Positions 53,269 through 62,535 of a stretch of DNA of 64,000 nt are shown one piece after another. The stretch lies in assembly GCF_014230465.1 (NCBI RefSeq), contig NZ_JAAXCY010000006.1:310001-374000 (forward strand), given 5' to 3'. The notes beneath the pieces are model-generated. The model did not search any database. It was not told where the DNA came from and worked only from the letters and a program-made list of their open reading frames with translations. The DNA is from Pseudomonas cremoris. Lineage in GTDB: Bacteria > Pseudomonadota > Gammaproteobacteria > Pseudomonadales > Pseudomonadaceae. The first letter of the stretch is position 1; every line of letters starts with the position of its first letter. The position numbers and the translations under genes are program-made.

Positions 53269-55985
53269 CAGGCCTCCTGCTTCTTGAGCATGATCAGGCT
53301 CAAACCGGTAAACCCGACGAAAAACCCGAACAGCGCCAGGCATTGCGGCCACAGTTGGCGTAGGTCCAGGGCCTTGGTGAAGGTGCCCACTGCAATATCC
53401 AGGAAGTGCCCCGCCGGAAACAGCGTGCCCATCAATGCGGCTGCGCCTTCCAGTGACGAACGCGGCACGATCAGCCCGGAGAACTGGATGGTCGGCAGGC
53501 TGGTGATGATCATGGTGCCGAGGATCGCCGCGATCTGCGTGCGGGTGAACGCGGAAATCAACAGGCCCATGCTGGTCGTGGCCAGTACGTACAGCAGGCC
53601 GCCGAACGCCAGCGTCACACCGCTGCCCTTGAACGGCACGCCGAACAGCCAGCGGTTCATCGCCACCAGCAGTGCCAGGTTGACCAGGCTGACGGCTAGA
53701 TACGGCGCCTGTTTACCCAGCAGGAATTCCAGGCGCGTCAAGGGCGTGGCGTAGAAGTTGGTGATCGACCCCAGCTCCTTCTCACGCACGATGCCCAGCG
53801 CGGTGAGCATTGCCGGGATGAACGCCAGGATCAGCGCCATGACCCCCGGGCCGATGGCGTTTACGCTGACCACGTCCTGGTTGTAGCGAAAGCGTGTTTC
53901 CAGCTTGGCCGCAGCCTGACTGCTCTGCGGTCGACTGCTCAATTCGGCCAGTTGCTGAAGATTGCCCTGGTGCACGGCTTCCACATAGTTACGGCTGGTC
54001 TCTGCGCGAAACGGCATGCCGCCATCGAGCCACGCAGCCACGGTGGGTTGGCGCCCCGCGTACAGATCGCGGCCAAAGCCTGGCGGAATCTCCAGGGCCA
54101 GTTTGATCTCCGAGCGTTGCAAGCGCCGGTGCAGTTCGTTGGCGTCGCGGATGGCCGGTTGCTCGGCGAAATAACGTGAGCTGCGAAAGGCTTCCAGGTA
54201 GGCGCGGCTTTGCGGGGTCTGGTCCTGGTCGTACACGGCGAAGGCGAGCTTTTCCACATCCAGGGAAATGCCGTAGCCAAAAATCACCATCATGAACAGC
54301 GCCCCAAGCAGAGCGAAGGCCATGCGCACTTTGTCCCGCAGCAGTTCCTTGCTTTCGCGGCTGGCCACTGCCAACAAGCGGGCCACGCTGAAACCGCGCT
54401 TGCTCTCCGGCGGTGCAGTCACTTCGCTGACGGTAGCCGAAGGCGCGCTGGGCTCGGGCTCGCCTTGGGCCTGTTCCAGGCAGGTCACAAATGCAGCTTC
54501 AAGCGTATCGCCATGGAATTGCTGTTGCAGCGCGTCCGGCGTGTCGCACGCCAGCACCTCTCCCGCATGCATCAAGGAGATGCGGTCGCAGCGCTGGGCT
54601 TCGTTCATAAAGTGGGTGGACAGAAAGATTGTCACGCCTTGTTCGCGGGACAGCTCGATCAGCAGCCGCCAGAAGTCATCCCGCGCTGCCGGGTCTACGC
54701 CCGAGGTGGGCTCATCGAGGATCAGCACTTCCGGGCGATGCAGCACCGCCACGGCCAGTGACAAACGCTGGCGCAGGCCGAGGGGCAACTCGCCAGAGGG
54801 TTGTTCGGCGACCTCACCGAGATCGAAGCGCTGGATCAGTTCATCAATGCGCGGGCCGCTGTCGGCCTTGGGCAAGTCGAACAGTTGCGCATGCAGCACC
54901 AGGTTCTGGCGCACGCTGAGCTCGCCATACAGCGAGAAGCTTTGCGACATGAAACCCACGCGCTTGCGGGTGGCCAGGTCCTTGGCGTTCACCGGATTGC
55001 CCAGCAGCTTCGCACTGCCCTCAGTGGCCGGCATGAGGCCAGTGAGCACCTTCATGGTGGTGGTCTTGCCGCAGCCGTTGGAGCCGAGGAAGCCAAAAAT
55101 CTCGCCTCGGCCAATGGCGAAGCTGACCTTGTTGACCGCTGTGAAATCGCCAAAGCGCAGGGTCAGGTCGTGGGCTTCGATGGCGATATCGGTGGTGTCG
55201 CTTTCACGCGGTGGGATCACCAGCGGCTGGTTGTTGTGGGCGCTGTCGCCCTGGAAGTGGGTGAACGCTTCATCCAGTTTGCCACTGGGTGTTACCGCTG
55301 CCAGTTCACTGCTCAAGCCGTCGGCGATCAGTTTGCCGCGGTCGAGCATCAGGCAGTGTTCGAATTGCTCGGCCTCTTCCATGTAGGCCGTCGCCACCAG
55401 CAGCGTCAGTTGCGGGCGCTCCTGGCGTACGCTTTCTACCAGCTCCCAGAAGCGCCGGCGTGACAGCGGGTCGACGCCGGTGGTGGGCTCGTCGAGGATC
55501 AACAGGTCCGGGTCGTGGATCAGTGCGCAGCACAGGCCGAGTTTTTGTTTCATGCCGCCGGAAAGCTTGCCCGCCGGGCGTTCGGCAAAGCGTGCGAGGT
55601 CGGTGGCCAGCAGCAGGTTGTGCATGCGCTGGTCACAGTCGTCCTTTGACAAACCAAACAGCGTGGCGAAGAAGCGGATGTTTTCGCTGATGGACAGTTC
55701 GGGGTACAGGTTGCCGCCCAGGCCTTGCGGCATGAAGGCGATGCGCGGGTACAGGCTGTTGCGGTGGCGGCGGTCGTCGATGGCGCCGCCCAGAACATCC
55801 AGTTGGCCGTCCTGCAGCTTTTTAACCCCGGCGATCAACCCCAACAGGCTCGACTTGCCCGCGCCATCCGGGCCGATCAACCCGCAGCGCGTGCCGGCCG
55901 GCAGGCTGAAGCTGATATCGAGCAGTGCCTGTTGCTTGCCGTAGCGGTGGTTGATCCCGGTGGCGTGCAGCGCCAGGCCGGTCAT
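53268..55985 (-). CDS. RbbA/YhiH-type double ABC ATPase fused to an ABC-2 permease
   Basis: 905 residues. First ABC domain (about 1-230): Walker A GPDGAGKSS, signature LSGGMKQKLG, Walker B LLILDEPTTGVD. Second (about 270-490): GSNGCGKTT, VLILDEPTSGVD, with a weakly conserved signature (ELPLGLRQRLS). From about 545 an ABC-2 permease domain with one helix, a periplasmic loop and five helices. This matches E. coli YhiH/RbbA, first reported as ribosome-associated. The operon with HlyD and YhhJ-like partners points to export. It overlaps the HlyD gene by four bases. Confidence 0.92.
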   Translation of the reverse strand: MTGLALHATGINHRYGKQQALLDISFSLPAGTRCGLIGPDGAGKSSLLGLIAGVKKLQDGQLDVLGGAIDDRRHRNSLYPRIAFMPQGLGGNLYPELSISENIRFFATLFGLSKDDCDQRMHNLLLATDLARFAERPAGKLSGGMKQKLGLCCALIHDPDLLILDEPTTGVDPLSRRRFWELVESVRQERPQLTLLVATAYMEEAEQFEHCLMLDRGKLIADGLSSELAAVTPSGKLDEAFTHFQGDSAHNNQPLVIPPRESDTTDIAIEAHDLTLRFGDFTAVNKVSFAIGRGEIFGFLGSNGCGKTTTMKVLTGLMPATEGSAKLLGNPVNAKDLATRKRVGFMSQSFSLYGELSVRQNLVLHAQLFDLPKADSGPRIDELIQRFDLGEVAEQPSGELPLGLRQRLSLAVAVLHRPEVLILDEPTSGVDPAARDDFWRLLIELSREQGVTIFLSTHFMNEAQRCDRISLMHAGEVLACDTPDALQQQFHGDTLEAAFVTCLEQAQGEPEPSAPSATVSEVTAPPESKRGFSVARLLAVASRESKELLRDKVRMAFALLGALFMMVIFGYGISLDVEKLAFAVYDQDQTPQSRAYLEAFRSSRYFAEQPAIRDANELHRRLQRSEIKLALEIPPGFGRDLYAGRQPTVAAWLDGGMPFRAETSRNYVEAVHQGNLQQLAELSSRPQSSQAAAKLETRFRYNQDVVSVNAIGPGVMALILAFIPAMLTALGIVREKELGSITNFYATPLTRLEFLLGKQAPYLAVSLVNLALLVAMNRWLFGVPFKGSGVTLAFGGLLYVLATTSMGLLISAFTRTQIAAILGTMIITSLPTIQFSGLIVPRSSLEGAAALMGTLFPAGHFLDIAVGTFTKALDLRQLWPQCLALFGFFVGFTGLSLIMLKKQEA

Positions 55986-56947
55986 TGCAGGTTGGCCGGC
56001 CAGTCGATGTCAGCCGTGCGCACGTAGCCAGCGCCGGGCATGCCGGGTTTGGCTTGGGGCACGGCGCTGGGTTGGGTCAGCCGCAGTTTGACGCGGAACA
56101 CCAGTTTCTGGCGTTCGTCGCGGGTTTCCACTTCTTTAGGGGTGAACTGCGATTTGGCAGCGACAAAGCTGATCTTGGCCGGCAGCGGCTGTTGGGGCAG
56201 TGCGTCGAGCAGGATGCGCGCGTCGCTGCCAACGGTCAGGCGACCGGTGACGGAAGCGGGCAAGTAGAGGTTCATGTACTGGTCATTGGGGTCGATCAGC
56301 AGCAGCACGCGTCCACCGGCGCCGAGTACTTCGCCGGGCTCGGCCAAGCGTAGTTGGATGATCCCGTCGATAGGCGCGCGCAGGCTGCTGTCGTCGATTT
56401 CGCTGGTGAGTTGGGCCACTTGGGCCTGGGCCGCACCGATGGCCGCCTTGACCGAGTTGACTTGGGCTTGAGCTGCGATCACGGCGGCGTTGCCGGTGTT
56501 CTGCCGAGCCTGCTGCTGGTCGATCAACTGGCTGCTGGCGAAGCCGCGCTTGTACAGCTCCTGGGTGCGCTTGAGTTCCTGGTTGGCCAGCAGTTGCTCA
56601 CTCTGGCGCAGTTGCACGTTGGCTTCGGCGGCGGCGAAGTTTTCCTTGGCGCGCAGCACTTCGGCTTCGGCCTGGGCGCGCTGGGCTTCCAGGGTGCGGG
56701 TGTCCATGCGTGCGAGCAGTTGGCCCTTGAGCACCTTGTCGCCTTCGTCTACGCGCACTTCGGCCAGACGCCCGGGGATCTTGGCGGCGATCTGCACTTC
56801 GGTGGATTCCAGGCGGCCATTGCCCATGCTCAGGCCTTCGGGCAGGCGATCCTGGGTGGAGCGCCAGTAACCGAAGCCGCCGGCACCCAACAACAGGGCG
56901 ATCAATGCGAAGGCGAAAAGGCGTGAGGCGTGGTGGTTCGTCGACAT
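55982..56947 (-). CDS. HlyD family periplasmic adaptor (YhiI-like)
   Basis: 321 residues from MSTNHHASRLFAFALIALLL, with CAGGAAG five bases before the ATG at 56947; longer frames are rejected. One N-terminal membrane anchor, then the biotinyl-lipoyl half (GRLESTEVQIAAKIPGRLAEV, VDEGDKVLKGQLLARMD), an alpha-hairpin (about 90-190) and the second half (LRAPIDGIIQLRLAEPGEVL). It links the inner-membrane ABC proteins to an outer-membrane channel, probably TolC-like and encoded elsewhere. First gene of the three-gene export operon. Confidence 0.92.
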   Translation of the reverse strand: MSTNHHASRLFAFALIALLLGAGGFGYWRSTQDRLPEGLSMGNGRLESTEVQIAAKIPGRLAEVRVDEGDKVLKGQLLARMDTRTLEAQRAQAEAEVLRAKENFAAAEANVQLRQSEQLLANQELKRTQELYKRGFASSQLIDQQQARQNTGNAAVIAAQAQVNSVKAAIGAAQAQVAQLTSEIDDSSLRAPIDGIIQLRLAEPGEVLGAGGRVLLLIDPNDQYMNLYLPASVTGRLTVGSDARILLDALPQQPLPAKISFVAAKSQFTPKEVETRDERQKLVFRVKLRLTQPSAVPQAKPGMPGAGYVRTADIDWPANLQ

Positions 56948-56978
56948 GGCGGCTTCCTGCGGCATTAGCGTCCTAGTT

Positions 56979-56988
56979 TGACCGGTCA
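56979..56988. promoter_or_regulatory. Palindrome upstream of the HlyD-ABC operon, possible TetR-type operator
   Basis: TGACCGGTCA is a perfect ten-base palindrome, 32 bases before the HlyD start. A related TGCCGGTCA lies at 57007-57015. Operons of this kind are often controlled by TetR-family repressors, but no regulator gene is adjacent. Confidence 0.45.
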
Positions 56989-57089
56989 GCGCCCGAAGGC
57001 GGTTGATGCCGGTCAAATGAAGCGCAAGCCTAACCCGACTGGCGCACAGATGCATGCGTCAGGCGCGTGACCGCCGGGTTCTGTCGTTA

Positions 57090-57539
57090 TTAACGCAGGG
57101 CGAGTACTGCCGCCCACTGCTCTGCGGTCACCGGCATCACCGAGAGTCGGCTGCCTTTTTGCACCAAGGGCAGTTCGGCGAGTGCCGTTTGTTGTTTCAG
57201 GTAGCCCAGGCCCAGCACCTTGGGGAAGGTTGCAACGTGGGCCACATCGATGGCGCTCCACGGGTTTTTCTCTGGGCTGGCCTTGGCGTCGAAATAGTGG
57301 CTTTGCGGCTCAAGGGCGGTGGGGTCCGGGTACGCTGCCTTGATGATTTTCCCGATGCCGGCGATACCGGGCTCCGGGCAACTGGAGTGGTAGAAGAAAA
57401 ACTCGTCACCTTCGGCCATGGCCCGCAAAAAGTTGCGCGCCTGATAATTGCGTACGCCGTCCCAACGGGCTTCGCCAAGCTTTTCCAGGCCCTGGATCGA
57501 GAGTTCGTCGGGCTCGGATTTCATCAGCCAGTAGGCCAT
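57090..57539 (-). CDS. EVE domain-containing protein
   Basis: 149 residues from MAYWLMKSEPDELSIQGLEK, preceded by AGGAGACC; the longer open frame is not supported. The conserved WLMKSEP start, RWDGVRNYQARNFLRAM and GDEFFFYHS segments define the EVE fold, related to PUA and YTH domains that bind modified bases. The family member Thy28/YciO-like proteins have unknown ligands. It is cytoplasmic. It lies upstream of the HlyD operon on the same strand and divergent from a 49-residue gene. Confidence 0.9.
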   Translation of the reverse strand: MAYWLMKSEPDELSIQGLEKLGEARWDGVRNYQARNFLRAMAEGDEFFFYHSSCPEPGIAGIGKIIKAAYPDPTALEPQSHYFDAKASPEKNPWSAIDVAHVATFPKVLGLGYLKQQTALAELPLVQKGSRLSVMPVTAEQWAAVLALR

Positions 57540-57734
57540 TTTTGGTCTCCTGAAAAAGGCAGTGGGCAAGTTGTCTGGCAATTTTATGACAAACCGACAG
57601 TCGGTTGGCGCCAAGGTTTGCGTGTTGGTTCACGTTACCGCAGAATGCCGGCTTTTAAAGCTTGACGCAGCTGCAACGGACTACTTTGGAACGTTGTTGT
57701 CATCGTGTACGAGGTGCCTGAAGGGGGGCAATCG

Positions 57735-57884
57735 ATGCAACGTAAACCGGATTTACTATGGATTTTGGTTATTTTGTTTGGTCTGGGCGTCGTGACCACC
57801 GGGTATGCGCAAAGCTTGTGGTCGAACAAGACCGATGCGCCGGTCGAACTGGCTCAGCAGCAGCCGCAACCGTTCAAGCGTTAA
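57735..57884 (+). CDS. Small membrane protein of 49 residues
   Basis: MQRKPDLLWILVILFGLGVV at the start, then TTGYAQSLWSNK and a Gln/Pro-rich end (LAQQQPQPFKR). The start has a strong purine run (AAGGGGGGC) six bases upstream. One hydrophobic helix at residues about 7-24, which may be a membrane anchor or, given GYAQS, a signal peptide. The stop lies eight bases from convergent fau. Good ribosome-binding site, correct codon-position GC bias and a plausible protein make this a likely real gene. Function unknown. Confidence 0.7.
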   Translation: MQRKPDLLWILVILFGLGVVTTGYAQSLWSNKTDAPVELAQQQPQPFKR

Positions 57885-57891
57885 CCCTTCT

Positions 57892-58536
57892 TCAAGACGC
57901 CGCTTTTTCCAGCGGCGTTTGCGCGACATACCACTGCTTATCGGTGACGGTGCCTGCCAACGGCACATCCCAGCTCGCCTGTACCAGCCGTTCGACTTTC
58001 TGACATTCATGGGCCAGGCCCAACAGCGTCGGCTTGCGCCAGCTTTGGCGGCGCGCCAGGTAAGCGAGGCTGCGATCGTAGAAACCGCCGCCCATCCCTA
58101 AGCGTCCGCCCGCATCATCGAACCCCACCAATGGCAGCAGCACCAGGTCCAGCGCCCACACCTTGCGTTGCTGGCTGATATTGACCCGTGGCTCCAGGAT
58201 ACGAAAACGATTGGGCAGCAGCTTTTCCCCAGGCCGCACGCGTTGGAACACCATCTTGGTCCGTGGCCAGGCGCTGAGCACCGGCAGGTAGGTGGCCTTG
58301 CCCCGGCGCTGGGCAGCACGCAGCAGCAGGCGCGGATCGATTTCACCGTCCGTCGGTAGATACAGGGAAATGTGTTTGGCCCGGCGAAACAGCGGGTGCT
58401 GTGCCAGTTGCCGATACAGGCCAAGGGCGGCCTGGCGCTGCTCGCTCGGCGTGAGAGCACGGCGGGCTTTGCGCAACATGCGTCGAAGTTGCGGACGGGA
58501 AAGCGGCGCAGGTTCGGTCATGGTTTTTCGGCTCAT
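57892..58536 (-). CDS. fau: 5-formyltetrahydrofolate cyclo-ligase
   Basis: Converts 5-formyl-THF to 5,10-methenyl-THF with ATP. 214 residues from ATG 58536, or 209 from ATG 58521 (MTEPAPLSRPQLRRML); neither has a strong ribosome-binding site. Family motifs: LYLPTDGEIDPRLLL, LVLLPLVGFDDAGGRLGMGGG with the glycine-rich ATP loop, and FYDRSLAYL. It lies directly downstream of 6S RNA on the same strand, the conserved zapA-ssrS-fau (ygfA) order of gammaproteobacteria. Confidence 0.93.
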   Translation of the reverse strand: MSRKTMTEPAPLSRPQLRRMLRKARRALTPSEQRQAALGLYRQLAQHPLFRRAKHISLYLPTDGEIDPRLLLRAAQRRGKATYLPVLSAWPRTKMVFQRVRPGEKLLPNRFRILEPRVNISQQRKVWALDLVLLPLVGFDDAGGRLGMGGGFYDRSLAYLARRQSWRKPTLLGLAHECQKVERLVQASWDVPLAGTVTDKQWYVAQTPLEKAAS

Positions 58537-58579
58537 AAAACAATGCCAGTCCTAAGACTGGCATTGAGTTTGGGAATTC

Positions 58580-58757
58580 AGGCTCCCCGACAGAGCCGCT
58601 GTCGACTTAGCCCTTGAACCCGAAAGTTCAAGGTGGAAGAAGCAGTAGGCTTTAAGGCTTTCCGTCTAGCGGACATGCACACCAGCCCAACGTGCAACTT
58701 CCAGGGTAGTGCGAATCGGCTCAGGGACATCGCCGACTGGCAAACACGCCAGGGAGT
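58580..58757 (-). ncRNA. ssrS: 6S RNA
   Basis: About 178 bases on the minus strand between zapA and fau. The sequence closely follows Pseudomonas 6S RNA: CTCCCTGGCGTGTTTGCCAG at the 5' side, GGTGTGCATGTCCGC in the middle, CGGAAAGCCTTAA, CTTGAACTTTCGGGTTCAAG as a perfect hairpin, and the closing GTCGACAGCGG ... GGGGAGC at the 3' side. It folds into a long hairpin with a central bulge that mimics an open promoter and binds sigma-70 RNA polymerase. The ends are estimates. Confidence 0.93.
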
Positions 58758-58763
58758 GGGGCG

Positions 58764-58769
58764 AGTATA
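58764..58769 (-). promoter_or_regulatory. -10 box of 6S RNA
   Basis: TATACT on the minus strand, six bases before the estimated 6S RNA start. The -35 region is not clear. Confidence 0.6.
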
Positions 58770-58788
58770 CCTTAAACAGTCGCGGCAA

Positions 58789-59106
58789 TCAGCCCTTGGG
58801 TGCGTCTGAATCGCTGGAAAGCACCAAGTCCACACGTTCCAACAGGTCGCGCACCTGCTCGCGCGTCGAGCCGCTGGCCTGTACGTCAGGGCGTTCCTGC
58901 TTATGCAGCAAATCGTGGGTGATATTCAGCGCGGCCATCACGGCGATACGGTCGGCGCCGATCACTTTGCCGCTGCTGCGGATTTCACGCATCTTGCCAT
59001 CCAGGTAACGGGCGGCGCTCACTAGGTTGTTGCGCTCTTCCTGGGGACAGATGATCGAATACTCTTTGTCGAGGATCTGCACGGTGACGCTATTGCTTGA
59101 ACTCAT
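58789..59106 (-). CDS. zapA: Cell division protein ZapA
   Basis: Binds and cross-links FtsZ filaments at mid-cell. 105 residues: globular N-domain (VTVQILDKEYSIICPQEERN, LVSAARYLDGKMREIR) and a C-terminal coiled coil (VAALNITHDLL ... VRDLLERVDLVL). It overlaps the upstream ZapB-like gene by four bases and precedes 6S RNA, as in other gammaproteobacteria. Confidence 0.93.
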   Translation of the reverse strand: MSSSNSVTVQILDKEYSIICPQEERNNLVSAARYLDGKMREIRSSGKVIGADRIAVMAALNITHDLLHKQERPDVQASGSTREQVRDLLERVDLVLSSDSDAPKG

Positions 59107-59312
59107 GAGTCTTGCTCCAGGGCCTTCAGGCGCGAAATCATCGATTCGACCTTACGCCGGGCGATTTCGTTTTTTTCAATGAGGTGAGCGCGTTCCTCGC
59201 GCCAGGTCTTTTCCTGAGCTAATAGGAGTCCGTTTTGACTCTTAAGTTGCTCGACCCGAGTAATTAGCAATTCGAGTCTGGCCATCAGCGCTTGCAGGTC
59301 GGTGTCTTCCAT
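59103..59312 (-). CDS. TIGR02449 family coiled-coil protein (ZapB-like)
   Basis: 69 residues from the ATG at 59312 (MEDTDLQALMARLELLITRV); the frame extends 33 bases upstream without support. Almost the whole chain is a heptad-pattern coiled coil (LARLELLITRVEQLKSQN-like repeats, then KNEIARRKVESMISRLKAL). TIGR02449 proteins occupy this place next to zapA in many gammaproteobacteria and resemble ZapB in size. A role in division is inferred from context. The stop overlaps the zapA start by four bases. Confidence 0.83.
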   Translation of the reverse strand: MEDTDLQALMARLELLITRVEQLKSQNGLLLAQEKTWREERAHLIEKNEIARRKVESMISRLKALEQDS

Positions 59313-59450
59313 TGGGTTCCACTGGATTTGTCTGATGAATGGCAACTTCAGGATAAACGATCTGACGCCCTTGATAGTCTTGGTACGTCTGCCGGTGCTA
59401 GGATACAGCGCTCCATTCTAGACATTGCGCCGTCTGGCGCCTAGCTCACC

Positions 59451-60008
59451 ATGCCCATTCAGAACTCCCCGTACGACGCTTTTTCCAAACTGCTGAGCAC
59501 CAGCGGCCACCCATGCTCGCCTGCCGAACTGCACGGCGTGTTGCTGGGCCGCAGCTGCACCGGCGTTGGCTTTGATGCCGACAACTGGCTGGCCGATGTG
59601 GCCGAGCTGCTGGAAAAAGAACCCGAAGACAACGTGCGCAACGCGCTGATCGGCCTGCAGGAAATGGTCAAGGGCGAGCTGACCGGTGATGACGTCACCG
59701 TAGTCCTGCTGCTGCCGACCGATGACGCGCCGCTCACCGAGCGTGCCGCCGCCCTGGGCCAGTGGTGCCAGGGTTTCCTCCACGGTTTCGGCGTCAACGC
59801 CGGCGGCCTGGAACTGAGCACCGACGCCAAGGAAGTGCTGCAGGACCTGGCAGCCATCTCCCAGGTGCAAGACGCCCTGGAAGAGTCCGAAGACGGTGAA
59901 GGCGACTACATGGAAGTCATGGAATACCTGCGCGTTGCGCCGCTGCTACTGTTCACCGAGACGCGCAAGTCCGCTGAACCTGCTGCGCCAAAGCCGTCGC
60001 TGCACTAA
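59451..60008 (+). CDS. YgfB/YecA (UPF0149) family protein
   Basis: 185 residues. Helical protein with the family segments [26 protein letters not shown] and [17 protein letters not shown]. It lacks the C-terminal zinc-binding SEC-C motif found in YecA, so it is the YgfB type. P. aeruginosa YgfB has been tied to repression of AlpA-dependent lysis and ampDh3; whether that holds here is unknown. First gene of ygfB-pepP-ubiH-DUF4442-ubiI, divergent from the zapA operon. Confidence 0.9.
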   Translation: MPIQNSPYDAFSKLLSTSGHPCSPAELHGVLLGRSCTGVGFDADNWLADVAELLEKEPEDNVRNALIGLQEMVKGELTGDDVTVVLLLPTDDAPLTERAAALGQWCQGFLHGFGVNAGGLELSTDAKEVLQDLAAISQVQDALEESEDGEGDYMEVMEYLRVAPLLLFTETRKSAEPAAPKPSLH

Positions 60009-60028
60009 GTAAGGAAGCCCATCTGCCC

Positions 60029-61351
60029 ATGATTCATATCCCCAGAGCGGAATACACCCGGCGTCGCAAGGCGCTCATGGCGCAGATGGAACCCAACAGC
60101 ATCGCGATCCTGCCGGCCGCCGCCGTGGCGATCCGCAACCGTGATGTCGAGCACGTGTACCGCCAGGACAGCGACTTCCAGTACCTGAGCGGCTTCCCGG
60201 AACCGGAAGCGGTGATCGTGCTGATGCCCGGCCGCCTGCACGGCGAGTACGTGCTGTTCTGCCGCGAGCGCAATGCCGAACGCGAACTGTGGGACGGCTT
60301 GCGCGCCGGTACCGAAGGCGCGATCCGCGACTTTGGCGCCGACGACGCATTTCCCATCACCGATATCGACGACATCCTGCCCGGCCTCATCGAAGGCCGC
60401 GACCGGGTGTATTCGGCCATGGGCAGCAATGCCGAATTTGACCGTCACCTGATGGAGTGGATCAACGTGATCCGCTCTAAGGCGCACCTTGGCGCCCAGC
60501 CACCGAACGAATTCGTTGCCCTGGATCATCTGCTGCACGACATGCGCCTGTATAAATCGGCGGCAGAAGTGAAGGTGATGCGCGAGGCTGCGCGAATCTC
60601 CTGTGCCGCCCATGTACGGGCGATGCAGGCCAGTCGTGCGGGGTTGCATGAGTTCAGCCTCGAAGCCGAGCTGGACTACGAATTCCGCAAGGGCGGCGCG
60701 AAAATGCCGGCCTACGGCTCCATCGTCGCCGCCGGACGCAACAGCTGCATCCTGCATTACCAGCAGAATGACGCGGTGCTCAAGGACGGTGACCTGGTGC
60801 TGATCGACGCCGGTTGCGAGATCGACTGCTATGCCAGCGATATCACCCGCACCTGGCCGGTCAACGGCAGGTTTTCGCCGGAGCAGAAGGCGATCTATGA
60901 AATTGTGCTGGCTTCCCAGGAAGCCGCCTTTGCCGAGATCGCCCCGGACAAGCATTGGAACCAGGCTCACGAAGCGACGGTGCAAGTCATCACCGCCGGG
61001 CTGGTCAAGCTGGGTTTGTTGCAGGGCGACGTCGACGAGTTGATCGCCAACGAAGCCTACAAAGCCTTCTACATGCACCGCGCCGGCCACTGGCTGGGCA
61101 TGGATGTGCATGACGTGGGCGAGTACAAGGTGGGCGGTGAATGGCGGGTGCTGGAAGTTGGCATGGCGTTGACCGTGGAGCCGGGCATCTACATCGCACC
61201 GGACAACCAGAACGTGGCAAAGAAATGGCGTGGCATTGGCGTACGCATCGAGGACGACGTGGTAGTGACCAAGCAAGGCTGTGAAATCCTGACCGGCGGT
61301 GTACCCAAGGCGGTTGCCGAGATCGAAGCGCTGATGGCGGCTGCTCGATGA
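60029..61351 (+). CDS. pepP: Xaa-Pro aminopeptidase (aminopeptidase P II)
   Basis: Removes N-terminal residues linked to proline. 440 residues. N-terminal creatinase-like domain (MIHIPRAEYTRRRKALM) and C-terminal pita-bread domain. The dinuclear manganese ligands are present: Asp in LVLIDAGCEIDCYASDITRT, His in HRAGHWLGMDVHDVG, Glu in ALTVEPGIYIAPDN and the last Glu in IRIEDDVVV. The stop overlaps the ubiH start by four bases. Confidence 0.95.
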   Translation: MIHIPRAEYTRRRKALMAQMEPNSIAILPAAAVAIRNRDVEHVYRQDSDFQYLSGFPEPEAVIVLMPGRLHGEYVLFCRERNAERELWDGLRAGTEGAIRDFGADDAFPITDIDDILPGLIEGRDRVYSAMGSNAEFDRHLMEWINVIRSKAHLGAQPPNEFVALDHLLHDMRLYKSAAEVKVMREAARISCAAHVRAMQASRAGLHEFSLEAELDYEFRKGGAKMPAYGSIVAAGRNSCILHYQQNDAVLKDGDLVLIDAGCEIDCYASDITRTWPVNGRFSPEQKAIYEIVLASQEAAFAEIAPDKHWNQAHEATVQVITAGLVKLGLLQGDVDELIANEAYKAFYMHRAGHWLGMDVHDVGEYKVGGEWRVLEVGMALTVEPGIYIAPDNQNVAKKWRGIGVRIEDDVVVTKQGCEILTGGVPKAVAEIEALMAAAR

Positions 61352-62535
61352 GCCGCGTCAATCTGGCCATTATCGGTGGTGGCCTGGTAGGCGCCAGCCT
61401 GGCGCTGGCGTTGCAGGCCGGGGCCAAGGCCCGGGGCTGGAAGATCGTGCTGATCGAGCCGTTCGCCCCGGGTGACAGCTACCAACCGAGCTACGATGCG
61501 CGCTCATCCGCGCTGTCCTACGGCGCCAAGCAGATTTATCAGCGCCTGGGCCTGTGGCAGGCCATCTCCCACCGCGCCGAGCCGATCAAGCAGATTCACG
61601 TGTCGGACCGTGGGCGTTTCTCCACCGCACGGTTGTCTGCCATGGAAGAGGGCGTGCCGGCCTTGGGTTATGTGGTGGAAAACGCCTGGCTCGGCCAATG
61701 CCTGTGGCAGGGCCTGGACAAGGACGTGGTCAGCTGGCGCTGCCCGGCCGAGGTCACGCGCATGGAACCGCTGCCCGATGGCTATCGCCTGACCCTCAAC
61801 GATGAAACCGTGCTGGAGTGCGACCTTGCAGTTCTGGCTGACGGCGGCCGCTCCGGCCTGCGCGAGCAACTGGGTATTGGCGTGAAAACCCGCCCGTACA
61901 ACCAGAGCGCGCTGATCGCCAACATCACCCCGAGCGAAGCCCACAACGGCGAAGCCTTCGAGCGCTTTACCGACGACGGCCCGATGGCGTTGCTGCCGCT
62001 GCCGGATAACCGTTGTGCACTGGTGTGGACACGTATCGGCATGGACGCCCAGCGCCTGGCCAACCTTGACGAGCGCGCCTTTCTCAGCGAATTGCAGGGC
62101 GTGTTCGGCTACCGCCTGGGCACGCTGAAACAAGTGGGTGCACGTCACCTGTATCCGCTGACCCTGGTGGAAGCCGAAGAACAAGTACGCTCGCACCTGG
62201 CGATCCTCGGCAACGCCGCCCACAGCCTGCACCCGATTGCCGGACAGGGTTTCAACCTGTCCCTGCGCGATGCGAATGCCTTGGCCGAGGCCCTGCTGGC
62301 CGGGCCTGCGGTGCCCGGCGACTTGGCAACGCTGCAAAGCTATCGCGAGCGCCAGCGCCTCGACCAAAAACTGACCGTAGGCTTTTCCGACCAGGTCACA
62401 CGGCTGTTTGGCAGCGCCCAACCGTTGGTCGCGCTAGGCCGCAACATGGGCCTGCTGGGGCTGGACTTGTTGCCGCCGGCCAAGCGTTGGTTCGCCCGTC
62501 AGGCCATGGGCCTGGGCACGCGCCCCGATGCGTAA
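61348..62535 (+). CDS. ubiH: 2-octaprenyl-6-methoxyphenol hydroxylase
   Basis: FAD monooxygenase of ubiquinone synthesis, membrane-associated. 395 residues from [19 protein letters not shown] (GxGxxG FAD site). The GD motif region [20 protein letters not shown] has Asn where many members have Asp (GDAAH), a known UbiH variation. The family motif [20 protein letters not shown] is present. The start ATGA overlaps the pepP stop, and the 3' end overlaps the DUF4442 gene by eight bases, so the whole operon is tightly coupled. Confidence 0.95.
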   Translation: MSRVNLAIIGGGLVGASLALALQAGAKARGWKIVLIEPFAPGDSYQPSYDARSSALSYGAKQIYQRLGLWQAISHRAEPIKQIHVSDRGRFSTARLSAMEEGVPALGYVVENAWLGQCLWQGLDKDVVSWRCPAEVTRMEPLPDGYRLTLNDETVLECDLAVLADGGRSGLREQLGIGVKTRPYNQSALIANITPSEAHNGEAFERFTDDGPMALLPLPDNRCALVWTRIGMDAQRLANLDERAFLSELQGVFGYRLGTLKQVGARHLYPLTLVEAEEQVRSHLAILGNAAHSLHPIAGQGFNLSLRDANALAEALLAGPAVPGDLATLQSYRERQRLDQKLTVGFSDQVTRLFGSAQPLVALGRNMGLLGLDLLPPAKRWFARQAMGLGTRPDA

